A DNA stretch of 64,000 nt from CALKWS01 sp051020515 (GCF_051020515.1 NZ_CP194857.1:434001-498000), one strand, 5' to 3'; positions 45,658-54,293 are shown, numbered from the stretch's first letter. Numbers and translations: made by a program. Notes: generated by a model not told the origin, from the sequence alone.

Positions 45658-45960
45658 GGGCGACGACCACCGCACCAGAACGCCGTCGGTTACTGCTCGC
45701 GCAAGACGCTGCGCGACGCTGGACCGTCCGGCATCAAGTTCCACGACCTGCGGCCCTTCTACGCCTCCGGCCGGATCGCCGCCGGTTGCGACGTCGTGAC
45801 CGTCCAGCGGTCGCTTGTGCACGCGACTGCGAGGTTCACCATCTACGCCCACCACTGGCGAACGGCGGGGGACCGCCCTCGAAAGGCTGCGGAGTCGATC
45901 ATGTCTGCGTCACTCGGCGAGCGAGTCGACGAGGTAACGCCGACACGGGGACATGAGTAG
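45658..45960 (+). pseudogene. C-terminal remnant of a tyrosine recombinase (phage integrase family)
   Basis: Open only from 45658, after a stop at 45655-45657. KFHDLRPFYASGRIAAGCDV with the His/Arg of box II, VTVQRSLVHATARFTIYAHH with the second His and the catalytic Tyr. The RLxH/LGHSS-type segment has changed (LVH, no Gly) and the Tyr segment is two residues shorter than in intact enzymes, so it is likely inactive. The N-terminal three quarters are lost. It marks a former mobile element here. Confidence 0.7.
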
Positions 45961-46083
45961 GTCAGGTGATCAGACGACCCTTTGTCCCAACGTCGCCGGT
46001 GACGCCCGTTCCACCCTTCATCGGTGATGGTTCGTTACCAAGAGCGCCCGTCGCTGGGTAGGTCCACGATCTGAACCTTCTCC

Positions 46084-46863
46084 CTAACCCTGTCTGGGGA
46101 TCGGCACGCCAGCGGCCCGCAGGTGCTGGGTGACGAGGGTGTTGATCCGCACTACTGCTGGATAGTCGTCCGATCCATGGTGCTCGATGGTGACGTACTG
46201 TTGCGTCGACTCGGCATCGACCAGCGTCGCAGCGTTCCGTTCCAGGACCTCGCGTTGCTTGAGTAGGTTCGCTGCGAGATCCGTTGCGAGGGCTTCGATG
46301 CGCGAGTCGTGCGGATCCCAGTGGCGGGCCTCCCAGGAGCGCTTCAGCAGGTCGATGTGCTCCGGGTCGGCGAAGCGCTCATCGAGTTGGTCGAGGAACC
46401 CGTCGTGCAGTTCTGGGGTGATCGCACGCAGCAGGATGAGACTCTCCCGCACGGAGTCGACGTACTCGAGGTCGAAGCCGTACGCGGTGAACCGCGCAAG
46501 CGCGGAGCAGGCGCGGTCGGAGAGTAGCGCCCGATCGCCGTCTGCCAGCCTGTGGAGCGTGAGTTGGCGTTCTCGGAGCGCGTCGATCCGCTCGCTCAGC
46601 CGCCGGTCGACCTCGGTCATCCGGGCGGCGAACTGCTCCGGCTCGGCGTCGAGAAGATCTTCGATCTCTGCCAGGGGCACGCCTGCCTCGGCGAGCGTGC
46701 GCACCTGGACGAGCCGGAACAGATCCGCCGATCCGTACCGGCGATAGCCGGACGTGTCGCGGTCGGGCTCGGCAACCAGGCCCAGGCGGTGGTAGTGCCG
46801 CACCGTTTTGATGGTGACGTTCGCGAACGCCGCCGCTTGCCCGATCGTGAGACCCCGTGCCAT
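46084..46863 (-). CDS. MerR-family transcriptional regulator
   Basis: A protein of 259 residues. N-terminal HTH LTIGQAAAFANVTIKTVRHYH, RLGLVAEPDRDTSGYRRYGS and LFRLVQVRTLAEAGVPLAEI, then a coiled-coil and a ~150-residue effector domain (DPEHIDLLKRSWEARHWDPH). It starts 4 bp after the hydrolase stop, so the two form an operon. A MerR-type operator lies before the hydrolase, consistent with control of its own operon. Confidence 0.88.
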   Translation of the reverse strand: MARGLTIGQAAAFANVTIKTVRHYHRLGLVAEPDRDTSGYRRYGSADLFRLVQVRTLAEAGVPLAEIEDLLDAEPEQFAARMTEVDRRLSERIDALRERQLTLHRLADGDRALLSDRACSALARFTAYGFDLEYVDSVRESLILLRAITPELHDGFLDQLDERFADPEHIDLLKRSWEARHWDPHDSRIEALATDLAANLLKQREVLERNAATLVDAESTQQYVTIEHHGSDDYPAVVRINTLVTQHLRAAGVPIPRQG

Positions 46864-46866
46864 GCG

Positions 46867-47766
46867 TCAGCCTGCCAGTTGCGCGGCCTGGTCCCGTACG
46901 ACCTGCGCGACGGCAACGGAATCCTTGCGCAGGATCGCCTCGTGGTTGCTCGGCACCCGGGCGCTGATCTGGAGGTTGTGGTTCCGGGCGACCACTGGTT
47001 CGAGCGCGCGGCGGATCCGACCCATCTGGTCGTTCTTCGATCCCGTGTGGTCGCCCTGGGCGATGATGTAGCGCACTGGTGTGGTGATCCGGTCGAGAAT
47101 TGGAACGAGCTGCGACTCCTCCAGCAGGTTGTTTGCCTCGATGTTGATCTGGGCGTGCTGATCGGCGCTCATCCGAGCAGCCAACCCCAGTCGTGCGGCG
47201 ATCGGCAGGAACAGCCGCATCCTGCCGAAAAGTCTGCGGATCTGGTCGTCGGGGAGTTCCTTCCTGATCGAGGCGGGAACCGGGAGTGCCCCGTCCACCG
47301 ACACGATGCCGGCGACCCGGTCGGGATGCCGGTCGGCCCAGTGCACAGCAATCAGGGCCCCGTAGGACCAGCCGACCAGTATCGGGCGCTCGCTGCGGCG
47401 GGCGGTGAGCACCGCGTCAAGGTCGCGCACGGCGGCCTCGAACGAGTAGTCGGCCGAGCGGCGGGAGCGGCCGCGGGCACGTTCGTCATAGGCGATGTGC
47501 CGGTAGGTGATCGACCCACCGGCCGATGCGGCCGTGGTGCGCTGCAGGCCGTGTCCGGCGAGCGCCTGATCGGTGGCCGCGTGCACGGTTCCGGTGAACC
47601 CGAGTTCGGCTATGACCTTCTTCCAGTGTCGGGTGTTGGCATAGGAACCGTTCAGGTAGACGACGGGAATGCCGTCCCCTCCGGTGTCGGTGACACGGAG
47701 TGCGGTGTCTTCGACGGGAACGTAGCCCGTCCAAGGGGTCGGTGGGGTCTTCGTTGGCGTGTCCAT
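46867..47766 (-). CDS. alpha/beta-hydrolase
   Basis: About 299 residues. VVYLNGSYANTRHWKKVIAE, then AYDERARGRSRRSADYSFE, nucleophile elbow VGWSYGALIAVHWADR (Ser in GWSYG), catalytic Asp region YIIAQGDHTGSKNDQ and His in PSNHEAILRKD. An extra stretch (ASAGGSITYRH) breaks the N-terminal part. Substrate unknown. The ATG at 47766 sits exactly one transcription-start distance from the MerR-type -10 (leaderless). First gene of the hydrolase-merR operon. Confidence 0.85.
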   Translation of the reverse strand: MDTPTKTPPTPWTGYVPVEDTALRVTDTGGDGIPVVYLNGSYANTRHWKKVIAELGFTGTVHAATDQALAGHGLQRTTAASAGGSITYRHIAYDERARGRSRRSADYSFEAAVRDLDAVLTARRSERPILVGWSYGALIAVHWADRHPDRVAGIVSVDGALPVPASIRKELPDDQIRRLFGRMRLFLPIAARLGLAARMSADQHAQINIEANNLLEESQLVPILDRITTPVRYIIAQGDHTGSKNDQMGRIRRALEPVVARNHNLQISARVPSNHEAILRKDSVAVAQVVRDQAAQLAG

Positions 47767-47773
47767 GACATCC

Positions 47774-47805
47774 ATGCTCCGGGTTGACCTCGGGTCAAGG
47801 TCAAC
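47774..47805 (-). promoter_or_regulatory. MerR-type promoter/operator of the hydrolase-merR operon
   Basis: GTTGACCT (47783-47790) and AGGTCAAC (47798-47805) are a perfect 8-bp inverted repeat with a 7-bp centre. On the minus strand the -35 is TTGACC (47804-47799), the spacer is 19 nt, and the -10 is GAGCAT (47779-47774), the long spacing expected of MerR-activated promoters. The leaderless start codon follows at 47766. Confidence 0.72.
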
Positions 47806-48333
47806 CCTCGAGTCGGAATCGGGCTCGCGGGTGGTGCACCGAACACTCTTAGGCAGCGGACGTGGACGGCCAAGGAAGGCCAGACGTCAGCGAACGCCCC
47901 ATCCGCAAACACCGGGACGACCCTTGACGAGGCAAGTGCCGTCGCCGCTTCCACATCAGCCCGGATTCCCATGCTCGTCAGTTTCTCGGACCCCATGACA
48001 CTCATTCAGCTGTTCCGCGAGAGAACCTTGGAGGCTGTCGAATAGAGCTGCGGCGGCAGATGCCTCAAGACTCAGCCGAAGCAGACGGGGCCGTTCTGAC
48101 GCGCTGGGGATCAGACGTTGAAGCGGAACGAAAACCGGGTATTTCGGCTACCTTCGATAATCGTTGAAAACAGCCAAAAAGGGCCTCTGACCTGGGCAAA
48201 CGCCGTCCGCGAGCCGTTGGCAGCCGTTGGTCAGAAACGGGCTCCGCGTGACTTCTTGCGGACTATTTGCGGACCGCTGGACGGTCGGAGACCCTGAGGT
48301 CATTCGTCGCGGACTCACCGACATGACGTCAGG
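47806..48333. other. 528-bp non-coding zone next to the ychF-end repeat
   Basis: No gene seen. It contains the partial ychF-end repeat (48111-48129), a tandem AGCCGTTGG pair (48212-48220, 48222-48230) and a TTGCGGAC pair 11 bp apart, one helical turn (48256-48263, 48267-48274). A third copy of TTGCGGAC at 48375-48382 is inside the toxin gene. Such spaced repeats can be recombinase arm sites. Confidence 0.4.
48111..48129 (-). repeat. partial copy of the ychF 3' end (putative attachment-site remnant)
   Basis: Reads, on the minus strand, as FRFNV followed by a stop, the conserved C-terminus of YchF. It lies in the same orientation as the real ychF end at 50283-50301 and matches it at 15 of 19 positions (differences at both outer bases and two inner ones). 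Confidence 0.5.
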
Positions 48334-49056
48334 CTAGTCCGAGCCCCGACCTAGACCTTCGATCTTCGCGCATCTTGCGGACAAGTCGCGGATGCTCTGC
48401 CAGACAACCGCTCGGGGCGCGTCGATTTTGAGTGCTCGGATGTATTCGTCGAGACGTTGCGGGCGATCTTGGAGGTAGGTGACTGCTTTGTTGAGAGTCT
48501 CGCCGACCGTCTTGCCGTACGCATCGACCGCCTTGCGCGCGCCGGCCTTCAGGGCGACGGCGTCGGGTTTTATCATGGCCAGGTCGATCAGGTCGCGGCT
48601 GAACGTCGACGTGTCTGCCCAACGGTCGTCATTGGCGAGCAGCTTGGTTGCGACCTGGTCGGTTCGCGTCAGGATCCGTAAGCCACAGATCTCATCGCCC
48701 AGGGAGGGAGTGTCGAGGTCGATGCGACCTTCATGGATGATCTCGAACTTGATCGCAATCCCTGCCACGAGCACCGAGGTCCTGATGCCGTAACCGTCAA
48801 CAGAGGGTGATCGACCCAGGTCCAGTTCGCGTGTAGCCAGAGCATCGAGCCCGTGGTCCCTGACCATCTGGCGCAGTTCGCGGTAGGACTTCGGGTCGGA
48901 GACCAGGAAGTCGATGTCGACCGATTCGCGGAACTCACCGTTGGCGAGGACGATCGCGGTGCCGCCTCCGAACCAGCAGTTGTGCTCGGCCAGGAGCGGT
49001 GCGTCGAGGATCGACAGCACCTCGGCCACCTGTTGGTGGTGCAGCCGCCTAAACAA
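48334..49056 (-). CDS. AbiEii-type nucleotidyltransferase toxin
   Basis: A protein of 240 residues. FGGGTAIVLANGEFRESVDI followed by DFLVSDPK gives the nucleotidyltransferase core, with Gly-Gly, the S-x-D-I-D catalytic aspartates and a helix after. Segment ILTRTDQVATKLLANDDRWA is a conserved AbiEii feature. Its start overlaps the stop of an upstream XRE-type gene by 8 bp, the usual antitoxin-first arrangement. Likely modifies a tRNA or nucleotide target, but this is not shown here. Confidence 0.82.
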   Translation of the reverse strand: MFRRLHHQQVAEVLSILDAPLLAEHNCWFGGGTAIVLANGEFRESVDIDFLVSDPKSYRELRQMVRDHGLDALATRELDLGRSPSVDGYGIRTSVLVAGIAIKFEIIHEGRIDLDTPSLGDEICGLRILTRTDQVATKLLANDDRWADTSTFSRDLIDLAMIKPDAVALKAGARKAVDAYGKTVGETLNKAVTYLQDRPQRLDEYIRALKIDAPRAVVWQSIRDLSARCAKIEGLGRGSD

Positions 49057-49510
49057 GGAGCCTCCCGTTGCTGTAGGTGTCCGCCAGGTGCTGGATGAAT
49101 GCCTTCTCGTGGTCAGTCAGCGTCTCCTGGTTGAGGTTTCGCCAGCCGCGTTCGTAGAGGTTGAGTGCCTCTGTCTCGGTGATGGTGGTGCCGGCGTCGG
49201 TCTGCCATGCCAGCATGCGGAGGCCGGGGTAGTCGCCCACCGTGATCGTCGCCGGTTCTGCTGCTGGAGCGTCGAGGATCGGGACGACGAGATGAAGTCC
49301 GAGTGCGGCGGCAACGTTGATGTAGGCGCCGACCGTGACCGAGGGGTTGCCTGCCTCGATCCTGTGCAGGGTGACACGCGAAACGCCAGCAGCTTCGGCA
49401 CAGGCGACTACCGTGACACCGAGGGCCTTTCGGCGTTCGCGTAGCCGGGCGCCTAGGCGTTCGAGGTCCGCCTGTTGCTCGGGGCTCGTGTACGGGCTAG
49501 GGGCTGGCAT
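49049..49510 (-). CDS. XRE-type antitoxin/repressor for the AbiEii-type toxin
   Basis: A protein of 153 residues. HTH motif RLRERRKALGVTVVACAEAA then GVSRVTLHRIEAGNPSVTV, followed by a C-terminal part GDYPGLRMLAWQTDAGTTIT, EALNLYERGWRNLN that probably contacts the toxin. I take the ATG at 49510 because a promoter (TTGACT, 16 nt, TAATAT) places the transcript start right there and an inverted repeat flanks it; earlier in-frame ATGs exist at 49519 and 49528. Coupled by an 8-bp overlap to the toxin. Confidence 0.82.
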   Translation of the reverse strand: MPAPSPYTSPEQQADLERLGARLRERRKALGVTVVACAEAAGVSRVTLHRIEAGNPSVTVGAYINVAAALGLHLVVPILDAPAAEPATITVGDYPGLRMLAWQTDAGTTITETEALNLYERGWRNLNQETLTDHEKAFIQHLADTYSNGRLLV

Positions 49511-49556
49511 GTTTCTCATATTAGTCATTCAACCCTTAAAGTCAATAATGAGAAAC
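49511..49556 (-). promoter_or_regulatory. promoter and operator of the AbiEii-type toxin-antitoxin operon
   Basis: On the minus strand -35 TTGACT (49545-49540), a 16-nt spacer and -10 TAATAT (49523-49518) point to a leaderless start at 49510. ATGAGAAAC and its exact complement GTTTCTCAT occur at 49511-49519 and 49548-49556, a 9-bp inverted repeat around the promoter, so the antitoxin probably binds here. Confidence 0.65.
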
Positions 49557-49671
49557 GATTCTCATGATCCCTCGGTCAAAGGGCAGGTTGAGGGCAGGCG
49601 GGGTACGGCGGACGTGGGACTACCTACGTAGCCGACGGCCTTTCGAACAAGCAGACGTTCTGGGCCGACAG

Positions 49672-49992
49672 TCACGCGACCCTCAGCGGAGTGATCGCAG
49701 CGACCTTCTCCCGCAGAGCGCGGCGCTGGAGCCGCAGCTCATAGTTCGACTGCAGGTTCATCCAGAACTCCTCGGACGTGCCGAAGTACCGCGCCAGACG
49801 GATCGCCGTGTCCGCTGTGATGCCCCGCTTGCCGTGAACAATCTCGTTGATCCGGCGTGGCGGCACGCCGATGGACACCGCAAGCTTGTTCTGCGTGATC
49901 CCGAAGCCCACGATGAAATCCTCCATCAGGACCTCTCCCGGGTGGATCGGCTCGATCCGGTCACTCTCAGTGGTAGTCGACGAGTTCGACAT
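49672..49992 (-). CDS. higA: HigA-family antitoxin
   Basis: A protein of about 106 residues with an HTH and the HigA signature PIHPGEVLMEDFIVGFGIT, QNKLAVSIGVPPRRINEIVHG, ITADTAIRLARYFGTSEEFW, MNLQSNYELRL. It antagonises HigB and represses the operon. The ATG at 49992 overlaps the 3' end of higB. An earlier ATG (50007) is possible. Confidence 0.9.
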   Translation of the reverse strand: MSNSSTTTESDRIEPIHPGEVLMEDFIVGFGITQNKLAVSIGVPPRRINEIVHGKRGITADTAIRLARYFGTSEEFWMNLQSNYELRLQRRALREKVAAITPLRVA

Positions 49993-50249
49993 TGTCCGCA
50001 CCTCCATCTCTCCAGACGAAGCAGAGACGCCATTGCGCGTTCACGCGGATGCTGTGCTGCCCGCGTCGGTCGCGCCGACCAGACGCTCCAGGCGATTGCC
50101 CGGCGGGACCCGGAGGTCCTCGACATCCTTCGCCGCATGGAAAACTCGAGCTTCCGCAAGGTCGCCCGCTGCACCGTCCGGTCAATACGCTTGACGTACT
50201 GCTCATGCCAGATGCGCTCGGTGTCCTTGCTCCCGAACGATCTGATCAC
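49967..50249 (-). CDS. higB: HigB-family mRNA-interferase toxin, two frame breaks
   Basis: About 94 residues after two single-base insertions (near 50144-50148 and 50060-50075), which restore exactly the family length. The parts are MIRSFGSKDTERIWHEQYV, VFHAAKDVEDLRVPPGNRLE and HSIRVNAQWRLCFVW, DNVELVDYH. These hold the basic and aromatic positions of RelE-type toxins that cut mRNA on the ribosome. Two breaks in so short a gene could be real decay, but both are single deletions like those in essential genes here. The stop lies inside higA. Starts at GTG 50249. Confidence 0.8.
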
Positions 50250-50282
50250 ATGGCTAGCACATAACGCGGAGCGTCATTGACG

Positions 50283-50301
50283 CTAGACGTTAAACCGGAA
50301 C
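50283..50301 (-). repeat. ychF 3'-end sequence forming one of two flanking repeats
   Basis: Copy two of the pair with 48111-48129. It is the intact end of ychF, so an element inserted at this end would leave the other copy at its far edge. The two copies are 2.15 kb apart and enclose two toxin-antitoxin loci. Confidence 0.5.
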
Positions 50302-51368
50302 TCGACCACGTCGCCGTCGGCCATCACGTAGTCCTTACCCTCGATGCGCACCTGACCGCGGGCCTTGGCTGCAGCCATCGACCCGGCCGCCACCAGGTCC
50401 TCGAAGGAAACCACCTCGGCCTTGATGAAACCCTTCTGGAAGTCGGTGTGGATCACACCGGCGGCTTGAGGCGCGGTCCACCCCTTGCCGATGGTCCAGG
50501 CCCGGGCCTCCTTGGGCCCGGCCGTCAGGTAGGTCTGCAGCCCGAGGGTGTCGAATCCGACCCGTGCGAGTTGGTCCAATCCGGACTCGGCCTGCCCGGA
50601 CTCGGCGAGCATCTCGGCCGCCTCATCCGGCTCCAACTCCACCAGTTCGGCCTCGAACTTGGCGTCCAGGAAGATCGCCTGGGCCGGTGCGACCAACTCG
50701 CGCAGCCGCTCCTGCATCTCGGCGTCGGCCAGACCCTCATCGTCGGTGTTGAACACGTAGATGAACGGCTTGGCGGTCATCAGCCCGAACTGGGCGATCA
50801 CCTGCGGGTCAAGTCCGGCGGCAGCCCCACCGGCGGAGATCGTCACGCCCGTCTCCAGCAGCGCCAGGGCGCCCTGGGCGGCGTCAAGCACCTCAGCCTC
50901 GATCCGCTTGCCGCGCACCTCCTTCTCCAGCCGCGGCATCGCCTTCTCCAGAGTCTGGATGTCGGCGAGGATCAGTTCAGTGTTGATGGTCTCGATGTCA
51001 TCAGCCGGGGAGATCTTGCCGTCCACGTGCACCACGTCAGGATCGGCAAAGGCGCGGGTGACCTGACAGATCGCCTCGGCTTCACGGATATTGGCCAGGA
51101 ACTTGTTCCCCAGCCCCTCCCCTTCGCTGGCGCCCTTGACGATGCCTGCGATGTCCACGAAGGAGACCGTGGCAGGCAGGATCCGCTCGGACCCGAAGAT
51201 CTCTGCCAGGACGCCAAGACGTTCATCCGGCAGCGGCACTACGCCGATGTTCGGCTCGATGGTGGCGAACGGGTAGTTCGCAGCCAGGACGGTCGCGCGG
51301 GTCAGCGCGTTGAACAGGGTGGACTTGCCAACGTTGGGCAGGCCGGCGATTCCGATAGTGAGGGCCAC
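50283..51368 (-). CDS. ychF: redox-regulated ATPase/GTPase YchF
   Basis: A protein of 361 residues. Walker A GLPNVGKSTLFNAL, the YPFATIEPNIGVVPLPDERL block, VDIAGIVKGASEGEGLGNKF, and the TGS domain ending GDVVEFRFNV. It prefers ATP over GTP in most bacteria and binds ribosomes. The GTG at 51368 starts VALTIGIAG. Its conserved 3' end is the proposed integration site of the toxin-antitoxin island to its left. Confidence 0.96.
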   Translation of the reverse strand: MALTIGIAGLPNVGKSTLFNALTRATVLAANYPFATIEPNIGVVPLPDERLGVLAEIFGSERILPATVSFVDIAGIVKGASEGEGLGNKFLANIREAEAICQVTRAFADPDVVHVDGKISPADDIETINTELILADIQTLEKAMPRLEKEVRGKRIEAEVLDAAQGALALLETGVTISAGGAAAGLDPQVIAQFGLMTAKPFIYVFNTDDEGLADAEMQERLRELVAPAQAIFLDAKFEAELVELEPDEAAEMLAESGQAESGLDQLARVGFDTLGLQTYLTAGPKEARAWTIGKGWTAPQAAGVIHTDFQKGFIKAEVVSFEDLVAAGSMAAAKARGQVRIEGKDYVMADGDVVEFRFNV

Positions 51369-51531
51369 GTGGGGTGATTCTACTTGCCGGCACCAGCACC
51401 GGCGGACCCGGTGTGATGCAGACGATGAACGACGACGGCGCGTACCTGCCATAGGAGCGGATCCACGGCGAAGTGAGGGGTCTGCGGCCGGTCGGTGCCC
51501 CGATGTCAGTGGCTCGTGGTTGCCTGGGGGC

Positions 51532-53145
51532 ATGGAGTTCACACACGTGCTGTTGATCGTCGGGGCGCTGCTGTTAGGCATTGCCGGCGGATTCTTGGTG
51601 GCGCGTCAGCGAGCCGCCGCCCAGAGCGGGCAACTCAATGCCCGCGCCGTGGCCGCAGAACGTGAGTTGGCCGCGGTGCGGCAGATGCACGATCAGCAGG
51701 TCCGGGCTGAACGCGACAGCGCACTTGAACGACTGCAGACCGAGCGGTCCGACGCCGCTGCTCGCCTGGAGGAGGAGCGAAATACAGCCGCGCAACGGCT
51801 GGCTGCGCGAGAGCAGGAGTTGGCCCAGCGTCTCGCTGACCGGGAGCGGGAACTCGCCGAGCAACTGCGCGCCGAGCGTGAGGCTGCGGCGCAGCGAGTG
51901 GAAGAGATGCGCGCGGACACCAAACGTTTGGCCGACGAGTTCGAAGCACTCTCGCGCAAGGCACTGGCGGCGAACTCTGAGTCGTTCCTGCAGCAGGCTG
52001 CGGAGCGGCTCAAGCGTGCCGAAGAGTCCAGCGTCTCCGAACTGGCCAAGCGCGAGGAGGCCATCAAGTCGCTGGTGGAGCCGTTGCAGCGGACCCTGGG
52101 CGAGGTGAAGGCCGAGATGACGTCCGCGGAGAAGGCCCGGCTCGCCGCCCACACCGCACTTGACCAGCAGGTCCAGGCAATGCGCGAGTCCTCCGACTCC
52201 TTGCGCACCGAGACCGGCCAGTTGGTGACCGCCTTGCGTGCTCCGCAGGTTCGCGGGCGTTGGGGTGAGCTGCAACTACGGCGCGTGGTCGAGGCTGCCG
52301 GAATGGTCGAACATGTCGACTTCACCGAGCAGGACCAACTCGACGGCGGGGCGCTGCGCCCGGACCTGGTGGTGAAACTGCCCGGGGACAAGCAGATCGT
52401 GGTGGACTCCAAAGTCTCGTTCAACGGCTACCTCGAAGCGATGGAGGCCCGCGAGGAATCGGTCCGCGCCGAACGGCTCAAGGCCCACGCCCGGCACCTG
52501 CGCAAGCACATCGACGATCTGGACTCCAAGGCCTACTGGGAGCACATCAGCGGCAGCCCGGAGTTCACCGTGATGTTCGTTCCGGCCGAGGCCTTCCTGA
52601 ACGCGGCGCTGGAGCAGGACCCCACCCTGCTGGAACACGCCTTCGGCAAGAACGTGGTCATCGCCACCCCGCCCACGCTGGTCGCACTGCTACGAACCGT
52701 GGGTTACACCTGGCGCCAGGAGTTGCTCGCCGCCGAGGCCCAACAGGTCTTCACCGTGGGCCGGGAACTGCACAAGCGGCTGGCCACCTTCGGCGAGCAC
52801 CTGCAGAAGGTCAGCCGCAGCCTGAACAGCACCGTGGACGCCTTCAACAAGATGAACGCCTCATTGGACTCCCGGCTGGTGCCCCAGGTCCGGCGGTTCT
52901 CGGGTCTGCAGGGATTGGAGGAGTCCTTCGAGGTACCGCCACCACTGGAAGTACTCGCCGTGGCGGCGCACAAGGAGGACCTCTATGCCTCCGCCGCTGA
53001 CGGCGAAGCGCAGCAGCCGCATCTCGACCGGGCCGATGAGACAACGAAACTTGTCGAATCCGCTGACGCAGTCGCCAAGAAGGTCGCACACGAGAACCCC
53101 CAGGAGCAACACGCCGGCGGCGACACCGAAACCGCGATCGCCTGA
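51532..53145 (+). CDS. rmuC: DNA recombination protein RmuC
   Basis: A protein of 537 residues. A single N-terminal membrane helix (FTHVLLIVGALLLGIAGGFL) is followed by a long coiled coil rich in Glu/Arg (residues ~28-190). The nuclease-like RmuC core then has RGRWGELQLRRVVEAAGM, PDLVVKLPGDKQIVVDSKVS (D-x(n)-x-D-S-K), YWEHISGSPEFTVMFVPAEA and GYTWRQELLAAEA. It limits inversion/repeat recombination in E. coli by an unknown mechanism. Divergent from ychF. Confidence 0.93.
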   Translation: MEFTHVLLIVGALLLGIAGGFLVARQRAAAQSGQLNARAVAAERELAAVRQMHDQQVRAERDSALERLQTERSDAAARLEEERNTAAQRLAAREQELAQRLADRERELAEQLRAEREAAAQRVEEMRADTKRLADEFEALSRKALAANSESFLQQAAERLKRAEESSVSELAKREEAIKSLVEPLQRTLGEVKAEMTSAEKARLAAHTALDQQVQAMRESSDSLRTETGQLVTALRAPQVRGRWGELQLRRVVEAAGMVEHVDFTEQDQLDGGALRPDLVVKLPGDKQIVVDSKVSFNGYLEAMEAREESVRAERLKAHARHLRKHIDDLDSKAYWEHISGSPEFTVMFVPAEAFLNAALEQDPTLLEHAFGKNVVIATPPTLVALLRTVGYTWRQELLAAEAQQVFTVGRELHKRLATFGEHLQKVSRSLNSTVDAFNKMNASLDSRLVPQVRRFSGLQGLEESFEVPPPLEVLAVAAHKEDLYASAADGEAQQPHLDRADETTKLVESADAVAKKVAHENPQEQHAGGDTETAIA

Positions 53146-53169
53146 GCGCGCAACGCCGCGGCTGGCCTC

Positions 53170-54171
53170 TCAGGAGGCGTTGACCTGCAACTCCGGGCGG
53201 TGGCCGCGCTGGAGTTTCCCGGCCTTCTTCAGGTCCGCCCGCAACTCCTTGGGTAGGGAGAACATCAGGTCTTCGGTCGCGGTCCGGACCTCCTCGAGGT
53301 CGGAGAAACCGAGCGCATCGAGGCGCTCGATCACCTCGCGCACCAGAATCTCCGGGACCGAGGCACCAGAGGTCACTCCCACCGTGGTGGCGCCCTCGAG
53401 CCACTCGTCCTGCAACTCCCGGACCCGGTCCACCCGGTAGGCCGCGCCCGCCCCCGCCTCCAGGGACACCTCGACCAGGCGCACGGAGTTGGAGGAGTTG
53501 GCCGAGCCGACCACGATCATGACGTCGACCCGCGGGGCGATCTTCTTCACCGCCACCTGCCGGTTCTGGGTGGCGTAGCAGATGTCATCACTGGGCGGGT
53601 CCTGGAGCGCGGGGAACCGCTCACGCAGCCGGCGCACGGTCTCCATCACCTCATCCACCGAGAGCGTGGTCTGGGACAGCCACACGACGTTCTCCGGGTC
53701 CCGCACGGTCACCGAGTCCACCGCGTCCGGGCCGTCGACCAACTGGACGTGCTCCGGCGCCTCGCCCGCGGTGCCCTCGACCTCCTCGTGGCCGTCGTGG
53801 CCGATGAGCAGGATGTCCATGTCCTTACGGGCGAAGCGCACCGCTTCCTTGTGCACCTTCGTCACCAACGGGCAGGTGGCATCGATGGTGGCCAGATTGC
53901 GTGTGGCAGCCTCGGCGTGCACCGCCGGCGAGACCCCGTGGGCAGAGAAGACCACCCGGGCGCCTTCGGGGACCTCATCGGTCTCGTCGACGAAGATCGC
54001 GCCGCGTTCGGACAGGGTCTCCACCACGAACTTGTTGTGCACGATCTCTTTGCGCACATAGATCGGTGCGCCGTGGTGCTCCAGTGCCCGCTCGACCGCT
54101 TCGACAGCCCGGTCGACGCCCGCACAGTAGCCACGTGGAGCGGCGAGCAGCACACGTTTGGTTACAGACAC
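53170..54171 (-). CDS. ispH: 4-hydroxy-3-methylbut-2-enyl diphosphate reductase
   Basis: A protein of 333 residues making IPP and DMAPP in the MEP pathway. The three Fe-S cysteines lie in APRGYCAGVDRAV, IDATCPLVTKVH and ICYATQNRQVAVKK. VRKEIVHNKFVVETLSERG, GHDGHEEVEGTAGE and SSNSVRLVEV are also present. GTG start at 54171. Divergent from xseA, an arrangement common in actinobacteria. Confidence 0.97.
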   Translation of the reverse strand: MSVTKRVLLAAPRGYCAGVDRAVEAVERALEHHGAPIYVRKEIVHNKFVVETLSERGAIFVDETDEVPEGARVVFSAHGVSPAVHAEAATRNLATIDATCPLVTKVHKEAVRFARKDMDILLIGHDGHEEVEGTAGEAPEHVQLVDGPDAVDSVTVRDPENVVWLSQTTLSVDEVMETVRRLRERFPALQDPPSDDICYATQNRQVAVKKIAPRVDVMIVVGSANSSNSVRLVEVSLEAGAGAAYRVDRVRELQDEWLEGATTVGVTSGASVPEILVREVIERLDALGFSDLEEVRTATEDLMFSLPKELRADLKKAGKLQRGHRPELQVNAS

Positions 54172-54293
54172 GCCTCCAGTCTAGGTGGCATCGCAGTGAT
54201 CGTCCTGTGTCCGCCCCTCAGATGCAGACGGCCGCCGCTGCCATCGGTGGTGCCGTTGCTTCGACTGTCACCGGGATGGGGCAGGCTAGGACC

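Noticed and set aside
47806..48333. A CRISPR array from the short repeats
   Set aside because: The repeats are 8-9 bp, few in number and lack regular spacers or cas genes.
50060..50150. Calling higB a pseudogene because of two breaks
   Set aside because: Each break is a single-base deletion and repair gives exactly the family length; the same error type hits essential genes.
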